Shown here one piece after another: positions 1 to 6,321 of a stretch of DNA of 10,578 bases. The notes below the pieces were generated by a model. It did no database searches and was not told the origin of the DNA. It worked only from the letters and a program-made list of their open reading frames with translations. Source of the stretch: Microbacterium sp. (GTDB lineage: Bacteria > Actinomycetota > Actinomycetes > Actinomycetales > Microbacteriaceae); the NCBI GenBank assembly GCA_031286555.1, contig JAITUD010000394.1, positions 1 to 10,578 of the forward strand, given 5' to 3'. Positions within the stretch are counted from its first letter, which is position 1. Each line of letters opens with the position of its first letter. A program made the translations under genes and the position numbers.

Positions 1-572
1 CGGGCAAGGGCCAGCAGGGCGCGCAGATCGTTGCCCGGCACCCGTTCGGTGAGGTCGATGTAGCTCTGCGTGACGGGATCGCTGATCGGCGCGCCCTCGT
101 CGAGGTGCGCCTGCACCTCTTCCAGCACGATGCGGTCGAGGGCGGTGCCGTCGGGCACGCCGCCGAGCACGGCGCGGTCGATGCGGTCCTCGAGGTCGAT
201 CATGACCTGCCATCCGACGCGTCCGCCGAGCGAGTACCCGAGATACGAGGCGGTGTCGACGAGGTAGGTGTCGAGCACGGTCTCGACGTCGGTCGCGAGG
301 GTGCTCAGGCTGTACGCGCCGGCCTCGTGCGGCTTCTCGCTGCGGCCGTGACCGCGCTGGTCGATGCCGATGACCCGCAGGCCGGAGGCCGCGAGGCGGC
401 GCTCCAGGCCGGTGAGCACCCAGTTGTCGTGGGTGTTGGACGCGAACCCGTGCACCATGACCACGACCGGGGCGTCGAGGTCGCCCCAGGTGTAGGTCGC
501 CAGGCTCGTTCCGTCAGCCGTGTACACGCGCTGGGGTTCGGGCATCTGCAGTGCGGAGATCGGAAGGGCCAT
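1..572 (-). CDS. alpha/beta hydrolase, serine type (3' end outside window)
   Basis: The first 190 codons of an alpha/beta-fold hydrolase are present; the C-terminal part, with the expected catalytic His, lies beyond the left edge. Translation begins MALPISALQMPEPQRVYTAD. An oxyanion-hole motif HGF is at residues 41-43, and GIDQRGHGRS (69-78) is the usual strand-4 turn. The nucleophile elbow is GYSLGG (112-117) with Ser114. This is the generic esterase, lipase or peptidase-like branch, so the substrate cannot be named. The gene lies 60 bp downstream of the AHSA1-type gene on the same strand and may share its transcript. No good Shine-Dalgarno site is visible before the ATG. The hexamer CAGAAT at 579-584 ends seven bases before it, so an internal leaderless start is possible, but no -35 box supports it. 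Family call secure, substrate unknown. Confidence 0.88.
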   Translation of the reverse strand, partial: MALPISALQMPEPQRVYTADGTSLATYTWGDLDAPVVVMVHGFASNTHDNWVLTGLERRLAASGLRVIGIDQRGHGRSEKPHEAGAYSLSTLATDVETVLDTYLVDTASYLGYSLGGRVGWQVMIDLEDRIDRAVLGGVPDGTALDRIVLEEVQAHLDEGAPISDPVTQSYIDLTERVPGNDLRALLALA

Positions 573-581
573 GACATCATT

Positions 582-617
582 CTGCCCCCGCGCCGGTTGC
601 GCCGGCGGCAGGGGCAG
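582..617 (-). terminator. GC-rich hairpin between the AHSA1 gene and the hydrolase
   Basis: Outer arms CTGCCCC (582-588) and GGGGCAG (611-617) are perfectly complementary. An inner stem CGCCGG (591-596) pairs with CCGGCG (602-607) around a five-base loop, with small bulges between the stems. It begins 16 bp beyond the AHSA1 stop codon and ends just before the hydrolase start. There is no T-run, so it is not a classical intrinsic terminator. It could attenuate transcription or stabilise the 3' end of the upstream mRNA. Confidence 0.35.
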
Positions 618-632
618 AACGGACAGCGGATG

Positions 633-1613
633 CTACGGCACGAGCACCGTGCTCTCGAGGCGGTCGTATCCGGCCTCCATGCCGTCGATCATGCCGGTGG
701 CGAGGATCATGTCGCGAGTCTCCTTGTCGGGGTACTCGATGAGCATGGTGATGAGGGTGGCGCCGTCCTCCTCATAGAGGTTCAGGTCGTTGAGCGTCGA
801 CGGCCCGTCGGTGCCGATCATCATCTCGGTGGTGACGGCGCGGCGCGGGGCGTCGATGAGCAGCACGTCGCCCTCGAAGCCGAACGGCTCGCCCTCGGTG
901 TCGCCGACCGGTGCCCACGAGGTGCGGTAGTGCTGGCCGACGGTGTCGGACGGGGTGGCCTCGGTCATCACCCAGCCGTCTGGTCCGGTCATCCACTGCT
1001 TGGTGAGCTCGGGCTCCATGTGGGCGCGCCAGACCAGCTCGCGCGGGCCGTTCACCAGGCGGGTGATGCGCACGTGGGTGTCGTCCATCAGCTCGAGGCG
1101 GGTGCCCTTGCCCTGCGCGTACTCGCGCAGATCCTGCAGCACGGCGTCGATCTGGGCCATCGCCATGCGGGTGCCCTCGACCATGCCCATCTCCACGGAC
1201 TGCTGCAGCGCCTCGACCGAGTCGAAGTGCGTGACGCAGGTCATGCGGGTGGCGCCACCGTCCTCGGCGAAGCCGAAGACCATGCGCATCGCGGGGAAGC
1301 CGCCGATCGGTTCACCGGCCTCGTCGACGAAGCAGTCCAGTACCTCGAAGCCGCGCGGCTCCTCGATCTTCAGGAACTCCCAGCGACCCGAGGACTTCTC
1401 CCCCTGCGGGCTGGTCATGTGGTACTGCGCGAACCCGCCCGGGCGGTGGTCGAAGCTGGTGAACGTGGCGGGCCAGCCCGGAGGGCCCCAGAACCGCTCG
1501 AGCTGCTGCGGGTCGGCGTACGCGTTCCAGACGCGGTCGACGGGCGCCGCGAACTCGGCCGTCACGGTGAGGGTGAGTGCCTCGGGGTCGTTGGTGATGT
1601 CGATGACAGGCAT
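633..1613 (-). CDS. tandem AHSA1/SRPBCC-domain protein
   Basis: A 326-residue protein made of two SRPBCC (START-like, AHSA1-type) domains. Domain 1 spans about residues 12-165, opening FAAPVDRVWNAYADPQQLER with the family's FWGPPGW turn (41-47). Domain 2 spans about 176-320, opening VRITRLVNGPRELVWRA with the equivalent QWMTGPDGW (206-214). These helix-grip folds bind hydrophobic ligands in a cavity; the ligand here is unknown. Single-domain AHSA1 proteins are about 140-160 residues, so this is a duplication or fusion. The start is well set: AAGGAG at 1621-1626 lies seven bases before the ATG. Only two bases separate it from the ArsR-type gene's stop, so the two are translationally coupled. 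ArsR plus AHSA1 is a recurrent bacterial pairing in which the repressor controls the SRPBCC protein. No signal peptide or membrane segment is visible. Confidence 0.92.
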   Translation of the reverse strand: MPVIDITNDPEALTLTVTAEFAAPVDRVWNAYADPQQLERFWGPPGWPATFTSFDHRPGGFAQYHMTSPQGEKSSGRWEFLKIEEPRGFEVLDCFVDEAGEPIGGFPAMRMVFGFAEDGGATRMTCVTHFDSVEALQQSVEMGMVEGTRMAMAQIDAVLQDLREYAQGKGTRLELMDDTHVRITRLVNGPRELVWRAHMEPELTKQWMTGPDGWVMTEATPSDTVGQHYRTSWAPVGDTEGEPFGFEGDVLLIDAPRRAVTTEMMIGTDGPSTLNDLNLYEEDGATLITMLIEYPDKETRDMILATGMIDGMEAGYDRLESTVLVP

Positions 1614-1615
1614 TG

Positions 1616-1990
1616 TCAGTCTCCTTGGTCAGGTCGTGCGGGGTCGTTGCGGGGGTCGGGCTCGGCGAGCAGGTCGTCGAGGCGGGCGATGCGTGCGCGC
1701 CAGAGTTCCTCGTAGCGGGCGAGCAGTGCCTTGGCGCGGGCGATCATGTCGGGATTCGCGCGGACCAGCCGCTCGCGTCCCTCAGCGCGCTTGATGACGA
1801 GCCGCGCCTCTTCGAGGACGGCGACGTGCTTCTGGACCGCGGCGAACGACATGTCGTAGTCGCGGGCCAGCTCGGAGACGGACTGTTCGCGATCGATCGT
1901 CCGACGCAGGATGTCGCGCCGGGTCGACGTCGCCAGTGCATGGAACACACGGTCGATCTCCGTCTCGCTCAGTTCTATTTGTGCAACCAT
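1616..1990 (-). CDS. ArsR/SmtB-family winged-helix repressor
   Basis: A 124-residue winged-helix regulator. It opens MVAQIELSETEIDRVFHALA, followed by STRRDILRR (22-30) in helix 2-3, a recognition region SVSELARDYDMSFAAVQKHV (37-56) and a wing near LVIKRAEGRERLVRAN (64-79). The protein has no cysteine, so the thiolate metal sites of classical ArsR/CadC sensors are absent. It belongs with the non-metal ArsR proteins often paired with AHSA1 genes. Residues after about 110 are a charged, probably disordered tail. No Shine-Dalgarno site precedes the ATG. Instead a strong promoter places the transcription start at or within two bases of the ATG, so the mRNA is probably leaderless. A palindrome over the -10 box and start codon suggests autorepression. 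It is the first gene of the minus-strand operon with the AHSA1 protein and perhaps the hydrolase. Confidence 0.93.
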   Translation of the reverse strand: MVAQIELSETEIDRVFHALATSTRRDILRRTIDREQSVSELARDYDMSFAAVQKHVAVLEEARLVIKRAEGRERLVRANPDMIARAKALLARYEELWRARIARLDDLLAEPDPRNDPARPDQGD

Positions 1991-2000
1991 TTGGTTGTAC
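1981..2000. promoter_or_regulatory. operator-like palindrome over the arsR-type start codon
   Basis: Arms GTGCAACCA (1981-1989) and TGGTTGTAC (1992-2000) flank a TT centre; eight of nine pairs match, with one mismatch at 1983/1998. The palindrome covers the start codon (1988-1990), the predicted transcription start and two bases of the -10 hexamer. A bound ArsR-type dimer here would block initiation. That the adjacent repressor binds it is inference from position and symmetry. Confidence 0.7.
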
Positions 2001-2027
2001 GTTACGACGAGCGGATGTTGGTGTCAA
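1999..2027 (-). promoter_or_regulatory. sigma-70-type promoter for the arsR-AHSA1 operon
   Basis: On the minus strand a perfect -35 TTGACA (2027-2022) is followed by a 17-bp spacer and a -10 TAACGT (2004-1999). The predicted transcription start is at 1992-1990, which coincides with the ATG. This gives a leaderless mRNA and explains the missing ribosome-binding site. Confidence 0.75.
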
Positions 2028-2045
2028 GAGGGTCTTGGGTTCCTC

Positions 2046-2071
2046 GTGTCAGAACCGCGTTGCGGTGACAC
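2046..2071 (-). terminator. bulged hairpin after the WYL regulator gene
   Basis: GTGTC (2046-2050) pairs with GACAC (2067-2071), and ACCGC (2054-2058) pairs with GCGGT (2062-2066) around a GTT loop; AGA (2051-2053) forms a bulge. The hairpin starts nine bases beyond the WYL regulator's stop codon and lies upstream of the arsR-type promoter. It could stop read-through into the next operon. No T-run follows on the minus strand, so intrinsic termination is uncertain. Confidence 0.4.
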
Positions 2072-2079
2072 AAACCGCC

Positions 2080-3081
2080 TCAGTCATGCACCATGGCCCG
2101 CGACCCCTCGCTCGCAGTGTCCTCTTTCGAGTACCGGCGAGTGAGTGCAGCGCCAATCATCGCCAGATGGGTGCGCACGGTTTGTGGGCTGGTGATTTCG
2201 AGCCACTCGACAAGCCCTGCGAGATGACCGGCGATCCCGTACTCACTCGGCGCATGGATCACGACTGGGATGCGGCCATCGCTCGCGGCCGGCCCCATCT
2301 CCAGCGTGTCGCCGACCGCCGCCCGGAGAAAGTCGAGACCCTCGGGGGCACAGATTGCGCGCACCTCGACGACGGTACGGTTGCGTTCAGCTTCGTCGGT
2401 GAGGCCGCGCCACGCTCTCGCGAGATCGAAGCTCTCGGATCGATGAGCGGGGGCATCGCTGGGGATGACAGCGGTGACGCGGTCCAGGCGAAAGGTGCGC
2501 TGGCCCGCTTCTGTGTGAGCAACGAGATACCAGCGTGAACCCTTCGCCACGAGACCCAGCGGGTGAACGATCCGCACGGACTCCTTTCCGGCGCTGTCGA
2601 TGTAACCGAGCTGCGCTTGCACGCCACGGATCACCGCATCCTGCAGAGTGTCGAGGTACTGAGGCGGCTGGTTCGCGTCACCGGTTGCGCCCCACGGTTG
2701 CGAATCCACTATCAAGGAGGAGGCTGCGGCCTCTGCCTGCGCGCGGAAGGTCTCGGGTAGCGCTCTGACGAGCTTTCGAAGGGCTGCCTTCAACTCAGGC
2801 TCTGCGGCCTCCGCAGCTGCCGCCGGTCCCGCGATGAGGAAGAGGGCTCGGGCCTCGCTGGCCGTCAGGCCTGAGAGGTCGGTCCGACCGCCACCAAGAA
2901 GACGCCACCCGCCGGAGCGGCCCTGGATGGAGTAGATGGGAACCCCTGCCATGCCGAGAGCGTCCAGATCGCGGCGAGCAGTACGTTCTGAGACCTCAAG
3001 CTCCTTCGCGACCTCCGCGGCAGTGACCTGCCCACGCCGCTGCAGCATGAGGAGAATGGCCACCAACCGATCGGACTTCAC
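2080..3081 (-). CDS. WYL-domain transcriptional regulator (DeoR-like HTH)
   Basis: A 333-residue regulator with the usual three-part layout. An N-terminal HTH_11/DeoR-like winged helix (about 1-60) contains AAEVAKELEVSERTARRDLD (21-40) and the wing GRSGGWRLL (54-62). The central WYL domain (about 140-210) holds the signature WYLVAH (184-189) and FRLDR (197-201). A WCX-like C-terminal extension (about 235-318) follows. WYL domains bind ligands or nucleic acid and tune the HTH. The start is GTG, and GAGAAG at 3095-3090 on the minus strand lies eight bases upstream. The gene is divergent from the epoxide-hydrolase-like gene across 61 bp that contain a palindrome, so it probably controls that gene, the YdeI-like gene and itself. 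The inducer is unknown. Confidence 0.93.
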   Translation of the reverse strand: MKSDRLVAILLMLQRRGQVTAAEVAKELEVSERTARRDLDALGMAGVPIYSIQGRSGGWRLLGGGRTDLSGLTASEARALFLIAGPAAAAEAAEPELKAALRKLVRALPETFRAQAEAAASSLIVDSQPWGATGDANQPPQYLDTLQDAVIRGVQAQLGYIDSAGKESVRIVHPLGLVAKGSRWYLVAHTEAGQRTFRLDRVTAVIPSDAPAHRSESFDLARAWRGLTDEAERNRTVVEVRAICAPEGLDFLRAAVGDTLEMGPAASDGRIPVVIHAPSEYGIAGHLAGLVEWLEITSPQTVRTHLAMIGAALTRRYSKEDTASEGSRAMVHD

Positions 3082-3103
3082 GCTTGTATCTTCTCAAAAA
3101 ACC

Positions 3104-3118
3104 GGTCACTAGGTGACC
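3104..3118. promoter_or_regulatory. palindromic operator candidate between WYL regulator and hydrolase
   Basis: GGTCAC (3104-3109) and GTGACC (3113-3118) form a perfect six-base inverted repeat around TAG. An AT-rich TATATA at 3119-3124 follows directly and could serve as a -10 element for either direction, but I find no convincing -35 partner. The only regulator gene adjacent is the WYL protein, so it is the natural binding candidate; that assignment is inferred. Confidence 0.6.
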
Positions 3119-3142
3119 TATATAGCTGGCTAGCTTGGAACC

Positions 3143-4096
3143 ATGAACACAACAGCCCATGAGATTCCCTTCCCTGAAGCCAGCATCATCTCCGTGAACG
3201 GTGTTGATCTTGAAGTCTTCGAGGCTGGCCGAGAGAACGCGGGCAATCCGATTGTGCTCTGTCACGGATGGCCCGATCTTGCATTTACCTGGCGCTATCA
3301 GATCCCGGCTCTCGTCGCTGCCGGCTACCACGTGATCGCCCCCAACCAGCGGGGGTTCGGCAACTCGACCAGGCCAGAGGACATCGTCGACTACGACATC
3401 GAGCACCTGACGAGCGACCTCGCCGCGCTGCTTGATCACTTCGGCTACGAGCGCGCAACTTTCATCGGTCACGACTGGGGCGCGTTTATCGTTTGGAGCT
3501 TCACGCTGCTGTACCCGCAACGAGTCGACAAGATCGTGGCGCTCAGCTTGCCGTACCTCGCGCGCGGCGAGATGCCTTGGCTTGATTTCATGGAGGCAGT
3601 GCTGGGGAGCGACTACTACTTCGTGCACTTCAACAAGCACCCGGGTGTTGCTGACGCGATCTTCGACGCAGATCCCGCACGTTTCATCAACAACCTCTAC
3701 CGTCGGGACGAACCGCTCCTGCCACCCACGCCGGGCATGGCGCTGATCGAGATCGCCCAGAACGACTCCCCTCCGGGCGAGCCACTGCTTAACGACAGCG
3801 AACTGGCAGTCTACGAGTCCGCGTTCCGGCATTCAGGGTTCACTGGCGGTATCAACTGGTACCGGAACCTCAACCGCAACTGGCACCTGCTTGCGGACGC
3901 CGACCCGATCATCCATCAGCCCTCACTCATGATCTATGGCCTGCGCGATACTGTCGCCCGCTCAGAGAGCCTGCCCAGCTTCGTCCCCAACGTTGAAGAG
4001 CTCAGCTTCGACAGCGGACACTGGGTGCAGCAGGAACGCCACGGTGAGACAACGAGTGCAATCCTCGAGTGGTTGGCGCGGAGCCCCGCTAACTAG
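3143..4096 (+). CDS. epoxide-hydrolase-like alpha/beta hydrolase (Asp nucleophile)
   Basis: A 317-residue alpha/beta hydrolase of the epoxide hydrolase group. HGWP (41-44) is the oxyanion-hole motif. The nucleophile elbow is GHDWG (109-113), so the nucleophile is Asp111, not Ser. The likely charge-relay acid is Asp269 in YGLRDTV, and the catalytic His is His293 in SGHWVQQE. The cap domain has the two tyrosine contexts expected of epoxide hydrolases: DYYF (157-160) and NWYRN (238-242). These activate the epoxide oxygen and argue against a haloalkane dehalogenase. It should hydrolyse an epoxide to a diol in the cytosol; the natural substrate is unknown. A weak GGAA precedes the ATG, so the leader is probably very short. 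The YdeI-like gene follows at nine bases. Regulation is probably by the divergent WYL protein. Confidence 0.93.
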   Translation: MNTTAHEIPFPEASIISVNGVDLEVFEAGRENAGNPIVLCHGWPDLAFTWRYQIPALVAAGYHVIAPNQRGFGNSTRPEDIVDYDIEHLTSDLAALLDHFGYERATFIGHDWGAFIVWSFTLLYPQRVDKIVALSLPYLARGEMPWLDFMEAVLGSDYYFVHFNKHPGVADAIFDADPARFINNLYRRDEPLLPPTPGMALIEIAQNDSPPGEPLLNDSELAVYESAFRHSGFTGGINWYRNLNRNWHLLADADPIIHQPSLMIYGLRDTVARSESLPSFVPNVEELSFDSGHWVQQERHGETTSAILEWLARSPAN

Positions 4097-4105
4097 GATT
4101 CCGAC

Positions 4106-4690
4106 ATGGATGACGCGCTGTTCTTCGACGACTCGGACGCTTTCAGCGAATGGCTGGAAAGACACCACACTCACACACCTGAAGTGTGGGTGCTGTTTCA
4201 CAAGAAGGGTTCGGGGAGGGCCAGCCAGACATGGTCCGAAGCCGTCGACGCGGCACTGTGCTTTGGGTGGATTGACGGACTCAGAAGAAGTGTTGACGAC
4301 AAAAGCTACCAAGTACGTTTTACGCCCCGCAAAAAGAACAGCGTGTGGAGCTCAGTCAATGTCAGAAAAGCTGAGGAGTTGACGCGGGCCGGAAAAATGA
4401 GGCCGGAGGGACTGGAACTGTTCACCAGCCGAAAAGACACCCAAGGCTACTCATCTGAAACACGAAAATTGAACCTCACCTCGGCGTACGAACAGAACTT
4501 CAAGGAACATCAGACTGCTTGGGACAACTTCTTGAAACTCGCGCCGTCTTATAGGCGTGACTCTGTTTGGTGGGTGATGAGCGCAAAGAAGGAAGAAACG
4601 AGATTGAAGAGATTGGATATTCTGATCTCATCATCGCTCGCCGGACAACGGGTTCCCGTATTCAGAGCAAGAGATACCCCCGCCGCCTGA
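4106..4690 (+). CDS. YdeI/OmpD-associated family protein
   Basis: A 194-residue protein of the YdeI/OmpD-associated (OmdA-like) family. The N-terminal half carries the characteristic elements: EVWVLFHKKGSGR (26-38), WSEAVDAALCFGWIDG (43-58) and RFTPRKKNSVWSSVNVRKA (71-89). Family members have been linked to peptide or stress resistance in some bacteria, but the biochemical activity is not established, so I assign none. The TAGGA at 4094-4098, which includes the stop codon of the epoxide-hydrolase-like gene, lies seven bases before the ATG. The two genes are therefore coupled. Base composition is atypical: 84 of the 180 bases at 4441-4620 are G or C, against 47 of 60 at 5101-5160. The codons are rich in AAG, AAA and GAA. 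This points to a gene acquired from a lower-GC donor. Confidence 0.9.
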   Translation: MDDALFFDDSDAFSEWLERHHTHTPEVWVLFHKKGSGRASQTWSEAVDAALCFGWIDGLRRSVDDKSYQVRFTPRKKNSVWSSVNVRKAEELTRAGKMRPEGLELFTSRKDTQGYSSETRKLNLTSAYEQNFKEHQTAWDNFLKLAPSYRRDSVWWVMSAKKEETRLKRLDILISSSLAGQRVPVFRARDTPAA

Positions 4691-5079
4691 CAATCGCGGC
4701 CCAACGCTTCGGGAATCGGTGCGGACACATCGTCGGCGGCGCGAGCTGGCGCTTCTCCGTCGACTACGACGAGGTGACCCCGGTGGGTACATCCATCGGG
4801 TCAGTCCACTCGCGGTCTCTTCGCCGAGAGAGCATCGAGCGGGTCATCGCTGAGCAGTGGGTTATGCAACGACCGCTTCACAAGAGAAACGCGCCAACTC
4901 GGTCGAGGGCGCTGGTGATAACAACGAGGCCACAGCGAAAGACCGGCTCACTTTTCGCGAGTTGGTCTGCGTCGCGGTAAACACGTTCGGGTGGGACCCG
5001 AACTACCAAGTGATTCAGGGACGTGACCTCGATTTTCGAGGGCCTGCAAGTACGGCGCGAGCTTGACCTTCGGACACCA
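4691..5079. other. 389-bp gap without a convincing gene; possible decayed coding remnant
   Basis: No complete gene with a credible start or known family is visible on either strand. In one forward frame about 4690-4850 reads like coding sequence with GC-ending codons (for example SWRFSVDYDEVTPVGTSIG). A second forward frame from about 4935 to 5066 reads DRLTFRELVCVAVNTFGWDP and stops at 5064-5066. Both segments lack a start with a ribosome-binding site and I recognise neither. They could be one frameshifted gene remnant, or chance. A weak five-base stem TCTCT/AGAGA around TCGCCG is the only hairpin I noticed. Confidence 0.35.
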
Positions 5080-6270
5080 TCACCCGTCCTCGAGCATCCG
5101 CCCCAGCGCACGGGTCGCGCCGCGCGTCTCGAGCATCGCGCCCATCACCTCGCGCAGCCCCCGCCCGCTCTCATCGTCGACGCCCAGCGCCGCCTGCGTG
5201 CGCGTATGCGCCAGCGTCCGGTCGACGGCCGGACGGCGAGCCTCCTCGTAGGCGTCGAGGGTCTCGACCGCGGCCCCGTCACGGATCACCGCCCGCAGCC
5301 TCGGGGCCAGATCGAGCGCGTCCTGGATGCCGGCGTTCAGCGCAGCCCCGCCTGCGCCGAAGACGTGCGCCGCGTCGCCCGCGAGCAGCACGCGACCCGC
5401 GCGATACGCATCGGCCTGCCGGCTGTTCGCGACCGTGCTCCGCACGTCACACGCCGCGGTGAAGGGAAGCTCGGCGCCGAGCACCCGGCGCAGGGCCGCA
5501 CGCAGCTCGGCGACGGAGACATCCTCACGCGGCTCAGCACCACTGCGCGGCTCGTGAGCGCTGATCACGTAGAGATCCTCCGGCGCGGATGCATCGAAGG
5601 ATGCCGCTGCGGCGATCGTGAAGGCGCCACCGGGGAACCCGATCCGGCGCTGCGCCGCGACATGACCGACTTCCGCGATGTCGAATCCGTCGCCCCTGAG
5701 CGCGATCACATCGCCCGGGATGGTGACGCGGGCGATCCAGGCGATCTCGTCGGAGGTGACCCCGGGGAATCCGATCCCCGCCTGCTTCCGCACGAAGCTG
5801 CGCGCCCCGTCGCATCCCACAAGGAACAGTGCCGCAACCGTCGCTGCGCGACCGCGGACGTCCACCTCCACGCATCCCGCATCCTGCCGGAGCGCGATCA
5901 CCTCATTGCCGCGTCGCACCTCGGCGCCGCGCGCGCGAGCACGCGTCTCGAGAAGCTCCTCCAGCCCGCGCTGCGGGATCGGCAGGACGTGCAGCGGATT
6001 GCGCGGCCCGAACCCCAGGTCGAGCGAGAGCGGTCCGAAGGGGAACCGCGGCGGAGAGACGACGCGCAGCCCGGTGCCGTCGAGGACTCCCAGTCGGGCC
6101 AGGTCGACGGCGGATCGCCCGACCACGCCGTTCGCCTTCGCCAGCCCCGAGCGCGTTTCGGCCCTCTCGAGGACGACGGTGCGGATGCCGGCGCCGGCGA
6201 GCTCCCCCGCGAGCAGCAGCCCCACCGGGCCGGCGCCGACCACGGCGACATCCCACTCTTCAGCGTCCAT
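5080..6270 (-). CDS. FAD-dependent monooxygenase (class A, PHBH-like)
   Basis: A 396-residue flavoprotein monooxygenase of the p-hydroxybenzoate-hydroxylase fold. The dinucleotide-binding motif GAGPVG is at residues 12-17, with Glu35 in VVLER as the likely FAD-ribose ligand. The DG motif is VGCDGARS (151-158). The second FAD motif is LLAGDAAH (295-302). After it the usual PxGGQGxN loop reads GAGGAALN (305-312), so the proline and glutamine are changed. The protein lacks the thioredoxin-like C-terminal domain found in longer relatives such as MhpA- or Rox-type enzymes. Expected chemistry is NAD(P)H- and O2-dependent hydroxylation of an aromatic or antibiotic-like substrate; the substrate is unknown. 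The frame stays open another 121 codons upstream, but that stretch runs through the palindromic promoter and antisense to the HTH gene. The ATG at 6270 is the right start, and the mRNA appears leaderless. Confidence 0.93.
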   Translation of the reverse strand: MDAEEWDVAVVGAGPVGLLLAGELAGAGIRTVVLERAETRSGLAKANGVVGRSAVDLARLGVLDGTGLRVVSPPRFPFGPLSLDLGFGPRNPLHVLPIPQRGLEELLETRARARGAEVRRGNEVIALRQDAGCVEVDVRGRAATVAALFLVGCDGARSFVRKQAGIGFPGVTSDEIAWIARVTIPGDVIALRGDGFDIAEVGHVAAQRRIGFPGGAFTIAAAASFDASAPEDLYVISAHEPRSGAEPREDVSVAELRAALRRVLGAELPFTAACDVRSTVANSRQADAYRAGRVLLAGDAAHVFGAGGAALNAGIQDALDLAPRLRAVIRDGAAVETLDAYEEARRPAVDRTLAHTRTQAALGVDDESGRGLREVMGAMLETRGATRALGRMLEDG

Positions 6271-6277
6271 GCTTGTC

Positions 6278-6306
6278 AGTCTGGGTTGACAGATACGCGA
6301 TGTCAA
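6278..6306 (-). promoter_or_regulatory. promoter of the FAD monooxygenase
   Basis: The minus-strand -35 TTGACA (6306-6301) is followed by a 17-bp spacer and the -10 CAGACT (6283-6278). The predicted transcription start is 6271-6270, at the ATG, so translation would be leaderless. This promoter is the mirror image of the one for the HTH gene and overlaps it. Confidence 0.7.
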
Positions 6307-6314
6307 GCCAGACT
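6286..6314 (+). promoter_or_regulatory. promoter of the HTH-ClpN operon
   Basis: The plus-strand -35 TTGACA (6286-6291) is followed by a 17-bp spacer and the -10 CAGACT (6309-6314). The predicted transcription start is 6321-6322, at the ATG, again giving a leaderless mRNA. Both core elements sit inside the palindrome arms, so operator occupancy would shut both directions. Confidence 0.7.
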
Positions 6315-6321
6315 GACACGC

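Larger units (their letters stand above)
6274..6318. repeat. 45-bp near-perfect palindrome forming the divergent control region
   Basis: TGTCAGTCTGG (6274-6284) is the exact reverse complement of CCAGACTGACA (6308-6318), and TTGACA (6286-6291) is the exact reverse complement of TGTCAA (6301-6306). Seventeen of the 18 arm pairs match; the single mismatch is at 6285/6307, and a nine-base centre separates the arms. Each half also contains its own TGTCA-N8-TGACA dyad (6274-6291 and 6301-6318), so two dimers could bind side by side. The adjacent HTH protein is the obvious candidate binder, which is inference. Confidence 0.85.

Noticed and set aside
105..1715. Long open frame on the plus strand (536 codons)
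   Set aside because: It is antisense to the hydrolase, AHSA1 and ArsR-type genes, has a low-complexity V/H/G/R-rich product, and matches no family. It is a by-product of GC-rich codons on the other strand.
3143..4096. Haloalkane dehalogenase as the identity of the Asp-nucleophile hydrolase
   Set aside because: The cap-domain tyrosine contexts (DYYF and NWYRN) fit epoxide hydrolases, and the halide-binding tryptophan pattern is not apparent apart from the shared HDW.
4878..5111. Minus-strand open frame in the gap after the YdeI-like gene
   Set aside because: Arg/Ser-rich product with no start signal, and it overlaps the end of the monooxygenase gene.
5023..6321. Plus-strand open frame upstream of and in frame with the HTH gene
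   Set aside because: It is antisense to the FAD monooxygenase and passes through the palindromic promoter; only the part from the ATG at 6322 resembles a real protein.
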